64,000 nucleotides of DNA from an uncultured Flavobacteriaceae bacterium (GCA_947500385.1 CANMSA010000016.1:1-64000); one strand, 5' to 3'. Shown: positions 44,501 through 53,503, counted from the first letter of the stretch. Notes: generated from the letters alone by a model not told the origin. Numbers and translations: made by a program.

Positions 44501-44686
44501 TTTATTCTACCAAGTACCCAGATAGGAATTAGGGGCACATGGCGATCCTTAAACGAGTTCTCCCCGAGATACCTGCCGAATGCAACTACGGGGTTCTCGA
44601 CAGAACCGAATATCAGTCCGGTCGGGTTTAGTGATGGGTCAGAGTGGGAAATTAGAACATACATTCATATCAACATAGGCAAATAA
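41531..44686 (+). CDS. Clan GH-A glycoside hydrolase fused to an outer-membrane beta-barrel
   Basis: The 1051-residue protein has a signal peptide (LLKLTFLLCTSVFFAQ). An N-terminal (beta/alpha)8-type glycosidase (about residues 25-440) carries a likely acid/base Glu172 in LLGNENNYG and a likely nucleophile Glu277 in MFTEFGADAF. This recalls the GH2 catalytic barrel (NGEPFMINGMNWDYIP start). From about residue 455 to the end, aromatic amphipathic strands with tight turns continue (YFVGVQGEP, then WWGANPAVLLKYRKK, then WEIRTYIHINI). They look like a porin-type beta-barrel. The enzyme would therefore be anchored in, or act at, an outer-membrane pore. The GH family is uncertain. It is the first gene of the locus, 11 bp before a binding lipoprotein gene. 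Confidence 0.8.
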   Translation: MNSIQNKLLKLTFLLCTSVFFAQTDKVAVVKNENGTHLVVNGEPFMINGMNWDYIPIGTNTVNANFWKKSDDIIKAGLDTEMSLLKNMNVNVIRQYTGVPARWIKYIYENYGIYTMLNDSFGRYGLTLDGVWTPVTDYSDPRTQEYLLSEVKALVNEYQNTPGLLLYLLGNENNYGLFWAGAETEDFPDGEEKINAVGELRGRPMYRLMNEASKMIKAMDASHPVAICNGDVLFIDIVAEECKDVDIYGTNTYRGVSFGDMFQVVKEKLDKPIMFTEFGADAFNAVKNQEDQKMQAYYMVNNWKEIYQNAAGLGKAENSLGGFTFQFSDGWWKAGFDDRKDADSHQTEATWNGGGYTLDIAYEGANNMNEEWFGICAKGATDPRGLYELYPRAAYYALKEAHQLNPYAEGVNPDFVSNHFNNIELMDAVLKARGDKAALIGEASSKIRLSNLQAKFTTFSTGGTLLTTPDDADPEEVTYPRELGFDHMQSYFVGVQGEPASNMKAEVNFNILGNVAANPIDEVFYENRGRPVAVNSDEGDVILNDFNRVQVYNASFEWNAKNFDVRGFYRTGHYHWGYEGDFFGLYPEANYGPNLDIYNGEISGIEVDGKGPLKGLKAAFGPQLWWGANPAVLLKYRKKIGHYEVTGIFHEDIDNFGTIVSSLAVPNPRTRRATLQVERELGNFEFTFGGIWGGQPLNGREFQFTEGESGNYTVFTDEVNTKDNWGGKAKIMFSKGGFNWYAQGAAMGLVANGGADYTRTFTGWKLKDSGSGNQTNFLTGFTFNVGNIQIAPNFLWQKPIVGPMPNDVQGPGRLRNILADPFVVRGNRETVAGELLLTFDPTPGTWMYEWDNDRSEDAKLAASVGFVFRHHPTAQDAAIGFLGTRALFAFPNSAPAQDLWETHARIVSKVNSDLGIISNLYFGNAQARGSDDRLIERFGGDIRMLYKNIKLQHAFKINDWGPFDYHRDFNLTYPVQLMLDLSTTIGKPDWFILPSTQIGIRGTWRSLNEFSPRYLPNATTGFSTEPNISPVGFSDGSEWEIRTYIHINIGK

Positions 44687-44697
44687 AAAATAGCAAG

Positions 44698-46131
44698 ATG
44701 AAAAACATACACTATACAAACACAAGGTTTTCACTTTTGTTGGCATTCATTTTTAGCGTGTTTGCAAGTTGTGAAAGGGATGTTTCGGATGATGTGGCCT
44801 TTGCCACCTTTCCGGCAACAGGAGATATTTTTACCGATACCCCTGTAGGCTTGGGAACTAATTTCTATTTCCCTTACGGGCCAAGTCCTGAGAACCCTCC
44901 CGGGTCAAAACCAACAGCTTGGTCGGTTGACGACGAAGTGAGTTTTATAGGAGAAGCTTCGATGCGCTTTGATGTGCCAAATGCTGATGACCCCGAAGGA
45001 AACTTTGCGGGCGCCATCTTTAGAATTGACGGGGAAGGTTCAGGTCGCGACCTCAGCGGTTTTGACGCGTTGACCTTTTATGCAAAAGCAAGTCAGAATG
45101 TGAATATCGGGGAGTTCGGTTTTGGGGAGGACTTCGGAGAAAACAAATATGTGGTCACCAGACAAAATGTGGCGTTGACCACCAATTGGGTAAAGTATAC
45201 CATTCCAATTCCCGATCCATCAAAACTGGTACGGGAGCGGGGAATGTTCCGATACTCTGCCGGCGCTGTTGATGGCTTGGGCTTTACCTTTTGGGTAGAT
45301 GAACTGCGATTCGAAAAATTGGGAACCATTGCCCAACCACAACCCGCCATCTTTAATGGAAACGATTTGGTGCAACAAACCTTTAATGGCTCAAATATCC
45401 TTATCAACGGGCTTACCCAGACGTACAATTTAGAATCCGGTATCAATCAAACCGTTGTTGCAGCACCTTCCTACTTTACGTTCAGCTCTAGCGATCCCGA
45501 TGTGGCCCAGGTGAGCGAACTTGGCGCAGTATCTGTCGTAGGGCCAGGTACCTCCGAAATCACGGCTATTTTGGCCGGAGTAAGGGCAAAGGGCTCCTTA
45601 GCGGTCACCTCGACCGGTACCATTACCTCTGCTCCGGTACCCACTGCTCCGGCGGCAGAAGTTATTTCGCTCTTTAGCAACCAATACACCAATGTACCGG
45701 TAGATACGTTCAGGGCAGATTTTGGGAGCACCGGCTTCAGTGAGATTACCGTGAACGGTGATGATTTCAAGTTCTATTCAAGTTTGGATTTTGTGGGAAT
45801 CCAATTCCAAAACCCGACCATCGATGCGACCGGAAAAAGTTCCTTGTTCCTAGACATTTATACCAATGACGTGGCCTCGGGCAATTTTCAAATACAGGTT
45901 AGGGACCGCGGCGCCAATGGCCAATTGGACACCGATATTTTTACCGGAAATCCCATAGAGGACGACGCAGAAGTGCGGTTGGATTTAACGCCCGCCGAAC
46001 TTCCGGTAGGGCAATGGATAACGGTCGAGATTCCCCTCAACGGGAATTTGGCCGCGCAAAAAAACAATCTGGCCCAAATCGTTTTTGTCGGCGGGATCGA
46101 TTTCTTATTAGACAATGTATACATCCGATAA
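44698..46131 (+). CDS. Multidomain glycan-binding lipoprotein
   Basis: The 477-residue protein has a lipobox at Cys25 (SVFASC). The first domain (about 40-210) is a jelly-roll, carbohydrate-binding-like module (LSGFDALTFYAKA, then FTFWVDELRFEK). A Big_2-like immunoglobulin domain follows (about 225-305, SSDPDVAQVSELGAVSVVGPG). The C-terminal module (about 315-477) starts PAAEVISLFSNQYTNVPVDTF and ends DFLLDNVYIR. This module is a diverged relative of the tandem repeats in the protein at 46987-49935. It is probably a surface glycan-binding protein that takes the place of SusD-like partners. There is no catalytic motif. It lies 11 bp after the GH-barrel fusion and 24 bp before the GH16 gene. 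Confidence 0.85.
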   Translation: MKNIHYTNTRFSLLLAFIFSVFASCERDVSDDVAFATFPATGDIFTDTPVGLGTNFYFPYGPSPENPPGSKPTAWSVDDEVSFIGEASMRFDVPNADDPEGNFAGAIFRIDGEGSGRDLSGFDALTFYAKASQNVNIGEFGFGEDFGENKYVVTRQNVALTTNWVKYTIPIPDPSKLVRERGMFRYSAGAVDGLGFTFWVDELRFEKLGTIAQPQPAIFNGNDLVQQTFNGSNILINGLTQTYNLESGINQTVVAAPSYFTFSSSDPDVAQVSELGAVSVVGPGTSEITAILAGVRAKGSLAVTSTGTITSAPVPTAPAAEVISLFSNQYTNVPVDTFRADFGSTGFSEITVNGDDFKFYSSLDFVGIQFQNPTIDATGKSSLFLDIYTNDVASGNFQIQVRDRGANGQLDTDIFTGNPIEDDAEVRLDLTPAELPVGQWITVEIPLNGNLAAQKNNLAQIVFVGGIDFLLDNVYIR

Positions 46132-46155
46132 AGAAGGAAAGCAAAAAAGAAAAAA

Positions 46156-46971
46156 ATGAAAAATAGAACGAAAAAGATAAGTACCTTACTACTGCCTTTA
46201 CTGCTATTGGTCGGTTGTAATACAGATGAAACACAGACCGTCGTAAACTTCACCGAATTGGTCATGCAAGACGAATTTGATACCGATGGTGCGCCCAACA
46301 GCACTTTATGGAAGTCCGAGATCGGTACAGGTGTAAATGGATGGGGCAATAATGAACTGCAATACTATACCGATCGTAGTGAGAATGTAAAAGTAGAAAA
46401 CGGCGTTTTGTTGATTACGGCCAACGAAGAATCTTTCGAAGGATCCTCGTATACCTCGGCAAGACTAATCACAGACGGGTTGTTCGAACAGCAATACGGG
46501 CGGTTTGAAGCACGTATTCGACTGCCGTATGGACAAGGTGTTTGGCCGGCATTTTGGATGCTGGGTGCCTATGACGATGGTACAATTTGGCCAAACATCG
46601 GCGAAATAGATATTATGGAGTTTCGGGGGCAAGAGCCCACTACCATCTTAGGCAGTGTACACGGCCCTGGCTATTCGGGTGGGGCAGCTATTTCAAAAAG
46701 CTTCACCCTGCAAAACGATCGCTTTGATACCGGCTTCCATATTTTCGGAATCGAATGGGGGCCCGCCTACGTCAACTTTTATGTAGACGATATCTTATAC
46801 AATCAAATCACTCCTGAAGATGTTACCGGCGAATGGGTTTTTGACCATCCCTTTTACATTTTGATGAATGTAGCCGTGGGCGGTTCTTTTGTCGGCGCCC
46901 CAAATGAAGAAACAAATTTTCCCCAAAGTATGTTGGTAGACTACGTAAGGGTATACAAAAATGCAAACTAA
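46156..46971 (+). CDS. GH16 endo-beta-1,3-glucanase (laminarinase) lipoprotein
   Basis: The 271-residue protein has a lipobox at Cys21 (LLLVGC), so it should sit on the outer membrane. The GH16 catalytic motif ExDxxE is present as Glu150-Ile-Asp152-Ile-Met-Glu155 in NIGEIDIMEF, with the methionine typical of laminarinase-type (GH16_3) members. WPAFWMLG, FHIFGIEWGP and VDYVRVYK are further family marks. It would cut beta-1,3-glucan chains (laminarin) outside the cell into oligosaccharides for uptake. It sits between the two binding lipoprotein genes. A lichenan-type mixed-linkage activity is possible as well. Confidence 0.95.
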   Translation: MKNRTKKISTLLLPLLLLVGCNTDETQTVVNFTELVMQDEFDTDGAPNSTLWKSEIGTGVNGWGNNELQYYTDRSENVKVENGVLLITANEESFEGSSYTSARLITDGLFEQQYGRFEARIRLPYGQGVWPAFWMLGAYDDGTIWPNIGEIDIMEFRGQEPTTILGSVHGPGYSGGAAISKSFTLQNDRFDTGFHIFGIEWGPAYVNFYVDDILYNQITPEDVTGEWVFDHPFYILMNVAVGGSFVGAPNEETNFPQSMLVDYVRVYKNAN

Positions 46972-46986
46972 ACTAATACTTAAACT

Positions 46987-49935
46987 ATGAAAGAGTTACT
47001 CAATTCAGCAAAACGCTTTTCAGTTCTTTTCCTGGTCTTTGCCTTTCTTGGCTGTACGGATGATGATGATGGCAATCTCCCCCAGGTAGTCTCAGGCTTT
47101 ACCTTTACCCTTAATGCAGATACCGGTACCGTTACCTTTATTAACATATCAGAGGAAGCAAACACCTACGCATGGGATTTTGGGGATGGTACCACTTCTA
47201 CCGAAATCAATCCTATAAAAACATTCCCCTCAGGTACCTATACCGTTTCTTTAACGGCATCGAATGTTGCGGGATCTTCCGAAACATTTGAAGATACGTT
47301 TACCGTCGCTTTAAAAGAGCAGGTAATGCTACCGATTACTTTTGACGGTACCAATGTAGATTATGACGCCACCACCTTCGGAGGAGCTACTTTCGAGGTT
47401 GTCGCGAACCCTGACCTGTCCGGGACCAATGATGTCGCCTCCAATGTAGGGGCCATTACAAATGCAGGCGCCGAATTTGAAGGCGTCTACTTTGACTTAG
47501 GCACCCAAGTTGATTTAGCGACCGATAAGACCATCACGATGAACTTTTGGTCAGATGTGGCGATTGCGGTCTTGGTAAAACTCGAAGAAGGCACTGGTGC
47601 AGATACAGAATTCTCGGTGATGCATGCAGGAACCGGATGGGAAACGTTAGCATTCGATTTTACTTCAGCTGATAAATATTCAAGACTTACCATGTTTGTC
47701 GATGGGCCTGGAACTACAACAGGTACGTTCTACATCGATGATGTTGAACAAAGTACCACCACTGGCGGTGGGGACGACCCCGTACCCCCTACTATGGGAG
47801 CTGCGGCACCTACCCAAGCAGCGGCAGATGTCATTTCCATTTTTAGTGATGCCTTTACAGATGTACCCAATGGCGGCTTTAACAATTATGGCGCCGCGGC
47901 CTTTGAGCAAGTAGACCTGTCGGGAAATGCTGTTCTAAAATATACCTTTGTAGAAGGCGATGGAGGCGGTTTCCAAGTAATCGAGTTGGGCGGTGATCAA
48001 ATCGATGCAGCGGCAGCGGGTATGACCAATTTCCGTTTTGACCTATGGTTCCCGAATGCAGTAGACGATACCTCGTCCTTCCTTATGAAACTGGTTGATA
48101 TTCCTGCAAGCGGTGCTACGGAAGGCCTGATCAATATCGGTATGAGTTCTACTCCTGCAATGGCGCAGGGTATGTGGCTTTCATTTGATATTCCATTTAG
48201 TGAATTGGAAAGCAACGGACTGGGAGCAAAAAGTAATCTTCAGCAAGTAGTCATAGACTTAATGAATGTAGGGGAAGTTTATGTTGACAACATTTATTTC
48301 TACAAGGCCGGTAGCACCGGTGGCCCGGTAGCACCGACAACCGCGGCTCCAACTCCTATGGAAGCGGCGGCAGATGTCATCTCCATTTTTAGCGATGCCT
48401 ATACCAATGTTCCCAATGGAGGCTTCAACAACTACGGGGCGGCGGCCTTTGAACAAGTAGACCTTTCGGGCAATGCGGCTTTAAAATACACTTTTGTAGA
48501 GGGTGATGGAGGAAACTTCCAAGTAATCGAACTGGGAGGCGACCAAATCGATGCAGCGGCAGCGGGTATGACCAATTTCCGTTTTGACGCTTGGTTCCCC
48601 AACGAAGTAGATGCCAACTCAACATTTCTAATGAAAGTCGTAGACATCCCCGCTAGCGGGGCTACCGAAGGGCAAATCAATATTGGCGCGGCATCGAGCC
48701 CGGCAATGGCCCAAGGATCATGGCTATCTTTCGATATTCCATTCACCGAATTAGAGGGGAATGGTCTGGGCGGCAAAAGCAACATACAGCAAGTGGTGAT
48801 CGATCTGTTGACCTCTGGAGAGGTATATCTTGACAATATTTACTTCTACAAGCCCGCAGGAGGTGGCGGGCCCGTAGCCCCCACCATGGCAGCAGCGGCC
48901 CCATCGCAAGCAGCGGCCGACGTTATTTCCATATTCAGTGATGCGTACTCCGATGTTCCAAACGGTGGATTCAACAACTATGGTGCAGCTGCCTTTGAGC
49001 AGGTAGATCTCTCTGGCAACAGTGTACTTAAATATACCTTTGTAGAAGGTGGAGGCGGCAACTTCCAGGTAATCGAATTGGGTGGTGATCAAATAGATGC
49101 CGCCGCGGCGGGCATGACCAACTTCCGCTTTGATCTGTGGTTCCCGAACGCTGTAGACGCCAATTCTACTTTCTTGATGAAGGTAGTAGATATCCCCGCC
49201 GCTGGGGCCACTGAAGGGCAAATCAATATTGGCCCTTCCTCTAACCCGGCGATGTCCCAAGGTGCATGGTTATCTTTTGATATTCCACTTACCGAATTAC
49301 AAAGCAATGGTCTTGGCGGAACGAGCAACATACAACAAGTGGTCATCGATTTGATGACCGCCGGGGAAGTGTATATAGACAATATTTACTTCTATAAGAC
49401 TAGCGGCGGTAGCGGTTCAGCTCCCGATTTCCCCTTCACTTTCGAAGATGCTGGAAACTACTTTGGAGCGTTCGATAATGGCGCTACCGCGGCGAATATT
49501 GACAACCCGCAAACTACAGGAAATACCTCATCTAAAGTACTTGAGTTGAACAAAGTATTGAACTCGGCTTGGTACTCAGGGGTCTTTTTTGACAAATCGT
49601 TGCGCGATGTTAATGCACCCCTTGTACAGACCGATAACGGAACGGTTTTTAAAGTAAAAATGTGGTCTCCAAAAGCCAATATCAATGTGCGTATGAGATT
49701 ACAAGGTGACAATGATGGGGATATAAACACCCCCGTAGATCCCGCTTTTAACGTAGATGTAAACTTGGCGACCGCGAATGAATGGGTTACTTTGACCTTT
49801 GATTTCACAGCACAAGTCGGGGCCAATTCCTTCTCTTACGAAGAGTTTGTGATACAACCTGATTTGGATGAATCGAACATGGTAGATGTTAATCCCGGTT
49901 TAATATTTTACATAGACGACATCACTCAAGAATAA
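46987..49935 (+). CDS. PKD and tandem-repeat glycan-binding lipoprotein
   Basis: The 982-residue protein has a lipobox at Cys23 (FAFLGC) followed by an Asp-rich stretch. A PKD domain (about 36-110) has the signature YAWDFGDGTTS. A jelly-roll module (about 112-258) is followed by three tandem repeats of 182 residues each (about 267-812), each beginning AAADVISIFSDA and ending VYxDNIYFYK. A last jelly-roll module (about 815-982) ends PGLIFYIDDI. No catalytic motif was seen. The repeats resemble carbohydrate-binding modules, so this is probably a long surface glycan-binding protein that gives multivalent grip on laminarin. A terminator follows the gene. Confidence 0.88.
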   Translation: MKELLNSAKRFSVLFLVFAFLGCTDDDDGNLPQVVSGFTFTLNADTGTVTFINISEEANTYAWDFGDGTTSTEINPIKTFPSGTYTVSLTASNVAGSSETFEDTFTVALKEQVMLPITFDGTNVDYDATTFGGATFEVVANPDLSGTNDVASNVGAITNAGAEFEGVYFDLGTQVDLATDKTITMNFWSDVAIAVLVKLEEGTGADTEFSVMHAGTGWETLAFDFTSADKYSRLTMFVDGPGTTTGTFYIDDVEQSTTTGGGDDPVPPTMGAAAPTQAAADVISIFSDAFTDVPNGGFNNYGAAAFEQVDLSGNAVLKYTFVEGDGGGFQVIELGGDQIDAAAAGMTNFRFDLWFPNAVDDTSSFLMKLVDIPASGATEGLINIGMSSTPAMAQGMWLSFDIPFSELESNGLGAKSNLQQVVIDLMNVGEVYVDNIYFYKAGSTGGPVAPTTAAPTPMEAAADVISIFSDAYTNVPNGGFNNYGAAAFEQVDLSGNAALKYTFVEGDGGNFQVIELGGDQIDAAAAGMTNFRFDAWFPNEVDANSTFLMKVVDIPASGATEGQINIGAASSPAMAQGSWLSFDIPFTELEGNGLGGKSNIQQVVIDLLTSGEVYLDNIYFYKPAGGGGPVAPTMAAAAPSQAAADVISIFSDAYSDVPNGGFNNYGAAAFEQVDLSGNSVLKYTFVEGGGGNFQVIELGGDQIDAAAAGMTNFRFDLWFPNAVDANSTFLMKVVDIPAAGATEGQINIGPSSNPAMSQGAWLSFDIPLTELQSNGLGGTSNIQQVVIDLMTAGEVYIDNIYFYKTSGGSGSAPDFPFTFEDAGNYFGAFDNGATAANIDNPQTTGNTSSKVLELNKVLNSAWYSGVFFDKSLRDVNAPLVQTDNGTVFKVKMWSPKANINVRMRLQGDNDGDINTPVDPAFNVDVNLATANEWVTLTFDFTAQVGANSFSYEEFVIQPDLDESNMVDVNPGLIFYIDDITQE
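47785..49422 (+). repeat. Three tandem 546-bp repeats encoding 182-residue modules
   Basis: The anchor GCGGC(A/C)GA(T/C)G occurs at 47821, 48367 and 48913, exactly 546 bp apart. The encoded modules are very similar over most of their length, with most nucleotide changes synonymous by eye. Linkers between modules are rich in Gly, Pro, Ala and Ser. The pattern implies recent duplication within the gene. Confidence 0.95.
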
Positions 49936-49957
49936 TCAAATTGACCAACACCGACGT

Positions 49958-49994
49958 AAAAGGCTAGCTACAACAAGATCGGCTAGCCTTTTTT
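49958..49994 (+). terminator. Terminator inside the glucan locus
   Basis: AAAAGGCTAGC and GCTAGCCTTTT form an 11-bp stem with a 13-base loop followed by T. It lies 22 bp after the repeat-protein stop and about 40 bp before the phosphorylase start. It divides the surface genes from the cytoplasmic and inner-membrane genes. Confidence 0.85.
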
Positions 49995-50031
49995 ACCCCC
50001 GCCAAAGTTGTTGGTTTCCGAAAACATACGA

Positions 50032-53000
50032 ATGCCACATAAAAATAACCATATCGGAGGGGTGAAACTGGTTCAAGACCCCAAGGAGGTTTCTGGAAAA
50101 CTAGTGCAGTTCGAAAACGAACACTATTACAAGATTTCCAATTACGATGCCATGCGCCCATTCTTCATGAGTATTGTAAGCAATTCCAATCACTGGCTGT
50201 TCATTGCAAGTAACGGCGGTTTGACAGCAGGGAGACAGAATTCCGAATCTGCCCTATTCCCCTATTATACCGATGATAAAATCACCGAATCCGCTCATAT
50301 CACGGGAAGTAAGACGCTTTTGCAGGTACATCTATTCGACAACACCTACTTATGGGAACCATTTTCCGACCGCTATAGTGGAATCTATAAAATACAGCGC
50401 AACTTATATAAAAACATCTTAGGCAACAAAGTAGTGTTCGAAGAGGTGAATGAGGATCTGGGATTAACGTATCGGTACCAATGGAATTCAAGTATTCGCT
50501 TCGGGTTTGTTAAAAAGGGGACCCTGATAAACAACAGATCGAACGAGGTGGAAGTGTCGGTCCTGGATGGTATTCAAAACATTATGCCCTATGGCGTGAA
50601 TACCAGTCTTCAAAATGCCAGCAGTAATTTGATAGATGCGTACAAGAAAAATGAGCTTGAGGTAGCCACCGCACTCGGAATTTATTCACTAAGTGCCATT
50701 ATCGTTGATCGGGCCGAACCTAGCGAGGCGCTCAAAGCCACCACCGTCTGGTCGGCAGGTATCGAGGCATCTCAATACCTGATTTCTTCTAGGCAGATAG
50801 CAGCATTCAGGAAAGGACAAGGAGTTACTACCGAAGTGGATATACGAGCAGAAAAAGGCGCTTACTTTATGTATGCCGATATCACCCTTACGATAAACGA
50901 TAAAAAACAATGGATTACGGTTGCTGAAGTAAATCAGTCCAGTACTAAGATAAGTGAACTAACCGAACTGTTGAAAGATAAGGTCAAATGTCTGGCACTG
51001 GTTGAAAAAGATATTGAAAACGGTTCCAGTGCATTGCTTGAACTAAATGGGGCCGCTGACGCGTTACAGCTTACGGCAGATACCCTTCGCAACGCCAGGC
51101 ATTTTTCAAATACCTTGTTCAATATCATGCGAGGCGGCATTTTTGACCACCACTATGAAATCGAAAAGGCAGACTTTATTGACTACTTAAAAAAGGCCAA
51201 CAAAGAGTTATCACAACTGCAAAAAGAGCGGTTAGAGGAGTTCCCCATGAGATTTGATGTCGCGGTGCTTCGAAAAGCGGCACAGGCCAGCGCCAATTCC
51301 GATTTTAAGCGTTTGGCGCTAGAATACATGCCATTAAAGTTTAGTAGAAGACATGGAGATCCCAGTAGACCATGGAACAAGTTTTCTATCAACACAACGG
51401 ATGATAAGGGAAATAAAGTATTGGATTATGAGGGGAACTGGCGCGATATTTTTCAAAACTGGGAAGCATTGGCACATTCGTATCCGGTTTTTATTGATAG
51501 TATGATCCATAAATTTCTAAATGCAACCACCTTTGATGGATATAATCCGTATCGTGTTACCAAAGACGGATTTGATTGGGAAGCGATCGAACCGGATGAT
51601 CCCTGGTCGTACATTGGTTATTGGGGAGATCATCAAATTATTTACCTTCTAAAATTCCTAGAGTTCAGCGAGAACCACTTCCCGGATACGCTTGCATCAT
51701 ACTTCAACGAAGACATCTTTGTGTATGCCAATGTCCCTTATAAAATAAAAAGGTATGAGGCCATTTTGAAAGACCCAAAAGATACCATAGTCTTCGATGA
51801 CACCTTGGATGAAGAAATCCGAAAAGAACGCCTTAAAATAGGGGCGGATGCGGCCTTGCTTAAAAGTCAAGACCGGGAAATTTACAGGGTAAACCTGTTA
51901 GAAAAATTATTGGCGCCGGTATTGGCGAAAATTTCCAACTTCATACCCGAAGGGGGCATTTGGATGAATACCCAACGACCAGAATGGAATGATGCCAACA
52001 ATGCCTTGGTAGGTAACGGAGTTTCAATGGTGACCCTGTATTATCTAAGAAGATTTCTAAGCTTTTTTGAAAAACTGGTAGAGCATCTCCCCGACAACAG
52101 TTTCTACATTTCTCAAGAATTGATCACTTTTTTCAACAACATCCGAGGTACCCTTAATCAAAATTTATCCTTGCTTTCTTCGTCTATTTCCGATACCGAT
52201 CGTAAAACTATTATGGACGGACTAGGGATTGCCGGAAGCGACTATCGCGCCACAATTTACAAGCAAGGCTTCGCCAATAAAAAAGCATCGGTTACCAAAG
52301 ACGATTTGTTACAATTTACCGAAGTAGCTTTAAAATTCTTGGAACACAGCATCGATGCCAACCAACGAACGGATAAATTGTTTCATTCTTACAACCTAAT
52401 GACCGTCACCAATGAAAATGAAGTATCAATAAGCCACCTTTCGGAAATGTTGGAAGGTCAAGTAGCGGTCCTCAGTGCCGGATACATTAATAGTAAAATG
52501 TCATTGGAGGTGTTAGACGCCCTTAAGGCAAGTACCCTCTTCAGATCTGATCAATACAGCTACCTCCTCTACCCCAACAAAGAACTGCCGAGGTTTGTAA
52601 ACAAGAATACGATTCGGCCCCAAAGTATTAAAGATTCGCAATTGGTCCGTACACTTTTGAAGAACGGCAATATTTCAGTAATCGAACAGGATGTTCAGGG
52701 CAATTATCATTTCAACGGCTCCTTTAATAACGCAGAGAGTCTTTCAAAAGCATTATCTGCACTACCCAATGAAACCTATGGGCCACTGGTACGAAAAGAA
52801 AGACAGTCATTTCTAAACGCTTTCGAGGCAGTTTTTGACCATAAGTCCTTTACCGGTAGATCGGGTACTTTCTTTGGATATGAGGGCTTAGGTTCGATTT
52901 ATTGGCACATGGTCTCCAAACTACTGTTAAGCGTGCAAGAAACCTGTTTGACGGCCTTTGCTACCGGAGAGCGTAAAGAAACCATCGGTCGCCTCTTAGA

Positions 53001-53493
53001 GCATTATTATGAGATAAACGAAGGAATCGGCGTGCATAAATCCCCTGAGCTGTACGGTGCCTTTCCGATAGACCCTTATTCACATACCCCTGCCGGAAAA
53101 GGAGCGCAACAACCTGGTATGACGGGTCAGGTGAAGGAAGACATTCTTAGCAGGTTCGGGGAACTGGGGGTATTCGTAAAAAAAGGATGTTTGGTTTTTA
53201 ATCCTTGTTTGCTTCGCAAAGCCGAATTCTTAAAAAACCCGCAGACCTTTCAATATACCAACGTGGCAGGTGACATTAAAACGATTACCATAGCCGCAGG
53301 ATCCCTTTGTTTTACCTACTGTCAAGTACCTGTCGTGTACCAATTAAACAAGGAAGAAGGTGTATCTGTATTGTACGAAAACCAATCTCCTGTTTCTCTA
53401 GAAGGCTTGGAACTGGACCTGGAAACAAGTCAAAAGATTTTTAGACGCTCTGGTGAAATCGAACAAATAACGGTATCCATAGCGGCACCCTAA
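50032..53493 (+). CDS. GH149-type beta-1,3-oligoglucan phosphorylase
   Basis: The 1153-residue protein has no signal peptide and should be cytoplasmic. Its size and layout match GH149 within the GH94/GH149/GH161 phosphorylase clan. An N-terminal beta-sandwich is followed by an alpha/alpha barrel, with the catalytic general acid likely Asp654 in RPEWNDANNALVGNG. This equals the WND motif of cellobiose phosphorylases. It would split beta-1,3-gluco-oligosaccharides with phosphate into glucose 1-phosphate. The ATG at 50032 is preferred over an in-frame TTG 24 bp upstream, which is close to the terminator. It is followed after 10 bp by the GH17 lipoprotein gene. GH161 is the alternative, but its members are usually shorter. 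Confidence 0.82.
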   Translation: MPHKNNHIGGVKLVQDPKEVSGKLVQFENEHYYKISNYDAMRPFFMSIVSNSNHWLFIASNGGLTAGRQNSESALFPYYTDDKITESAHITGSKTLLQVHLFDNTYLWEPFSDRYSGIYKIQRNLYKNILGNKVVFEEVNEDLGLTYRYQWNSSIRFGFVKKGTLINNRSNEVEVSVLDGIQNIMPYGVNTSLQNASSNLIDAYKKNELEVATALGIYSLSAIIVDRAEPSEALKATTVWSAGIEASQYLISSRQIAAFRKGQGVTTEVDIRAEKGAYFMYADITLTINDKKQWITVAEVNQSSTKISELTELLKDKVKCLALVEKDIENGSSALLELNGAADALQLTADTLRNARHFSNTLFNIMRGGIFDHHYEIEKADFIDYLKKANKELSQLQKERLEEFPMRFDVAVLRKAAQASANSDFKRLALEYMPLKFSRRHGDPSRPWNKFSINTTDDKGNKVLDYEGNWRDIFQNWEALAHSYPVFIDSMIHKFLNATTFDGYNPYRVTKDGFDWEAIEPDDPWSYIGYWGDHQIIYLLKFLEFSENHFPDTLASYFNEDIFVYANVPYKIKRYEAILKDPKDTIVFDDTLDEEIRKERLKIGADAALLKSQDREIYRVNLLEKLLAPVLAKISNFIPEGGIWMNTQRPEWNDANNALVGNGVSMVTLYYLRRFLSFFEKLVEHLPDNSFYISQELITFFNNIRGTLNQNLSLLSSSISDTDRKTIMDGLGIAGSDYRATIYKQGFANKKASVTKDDLLQFTEVALKFLEHSIDANQRTDKLFHSYNLMTVTNENEVSISHLSEMLEGQVAVLSAGYINSKMSLEVLDALKASTLFRSDQYSYLLYPNKELPRFVNKNTIRPQSIKDSQLVRTLLKNGNISVIEQDVQGNYHFNGSFNNAESLSKALSALPNETYGPLVRKERQSFLNAFEAVFDHKSFTGRSGTFFGYEGLGSIYWHMVSKLLLSVQETCLTAFATGERKETIGRLLEHYYEINEGIGVHKSPELYGAFPIDPYSHTPAGKGAQQPGMTGQVKEDILSRFGELGVFVKKGCLVFNPCLLRKAEFLKNPQTFQYTNVAGDIKTITIAAGSLCFTYCQVPVVYQLNKEEGVSVLYENQSPVSLEGLELDLETSQKIFRRSGEIEQITVSIAAP

Positions 53494-53503
53494 AAACACA
53501 AAC

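Noticed and set aside
41531-44686. Possible SusC (TonB-dependent transporter) in the glucan locus
   Set aside because: There is no TonB box, no plug domain, and the protein starts with a glycosidase barrel. The C-terminal part is better read as a simple porin-like barrel.
47000-49400. Long antisense frames across the tandem repeats
   Set aside because: They are mirror images of the repeated, Ala- and Gly-rich coding sequence and recur with the 546-bp period.
47785-49422. CRISPR-like periodic repeat
   Set aside because: The 546-bp period is in frame, fully coding and made of protein modules. It has no short repeats with unique spacers.
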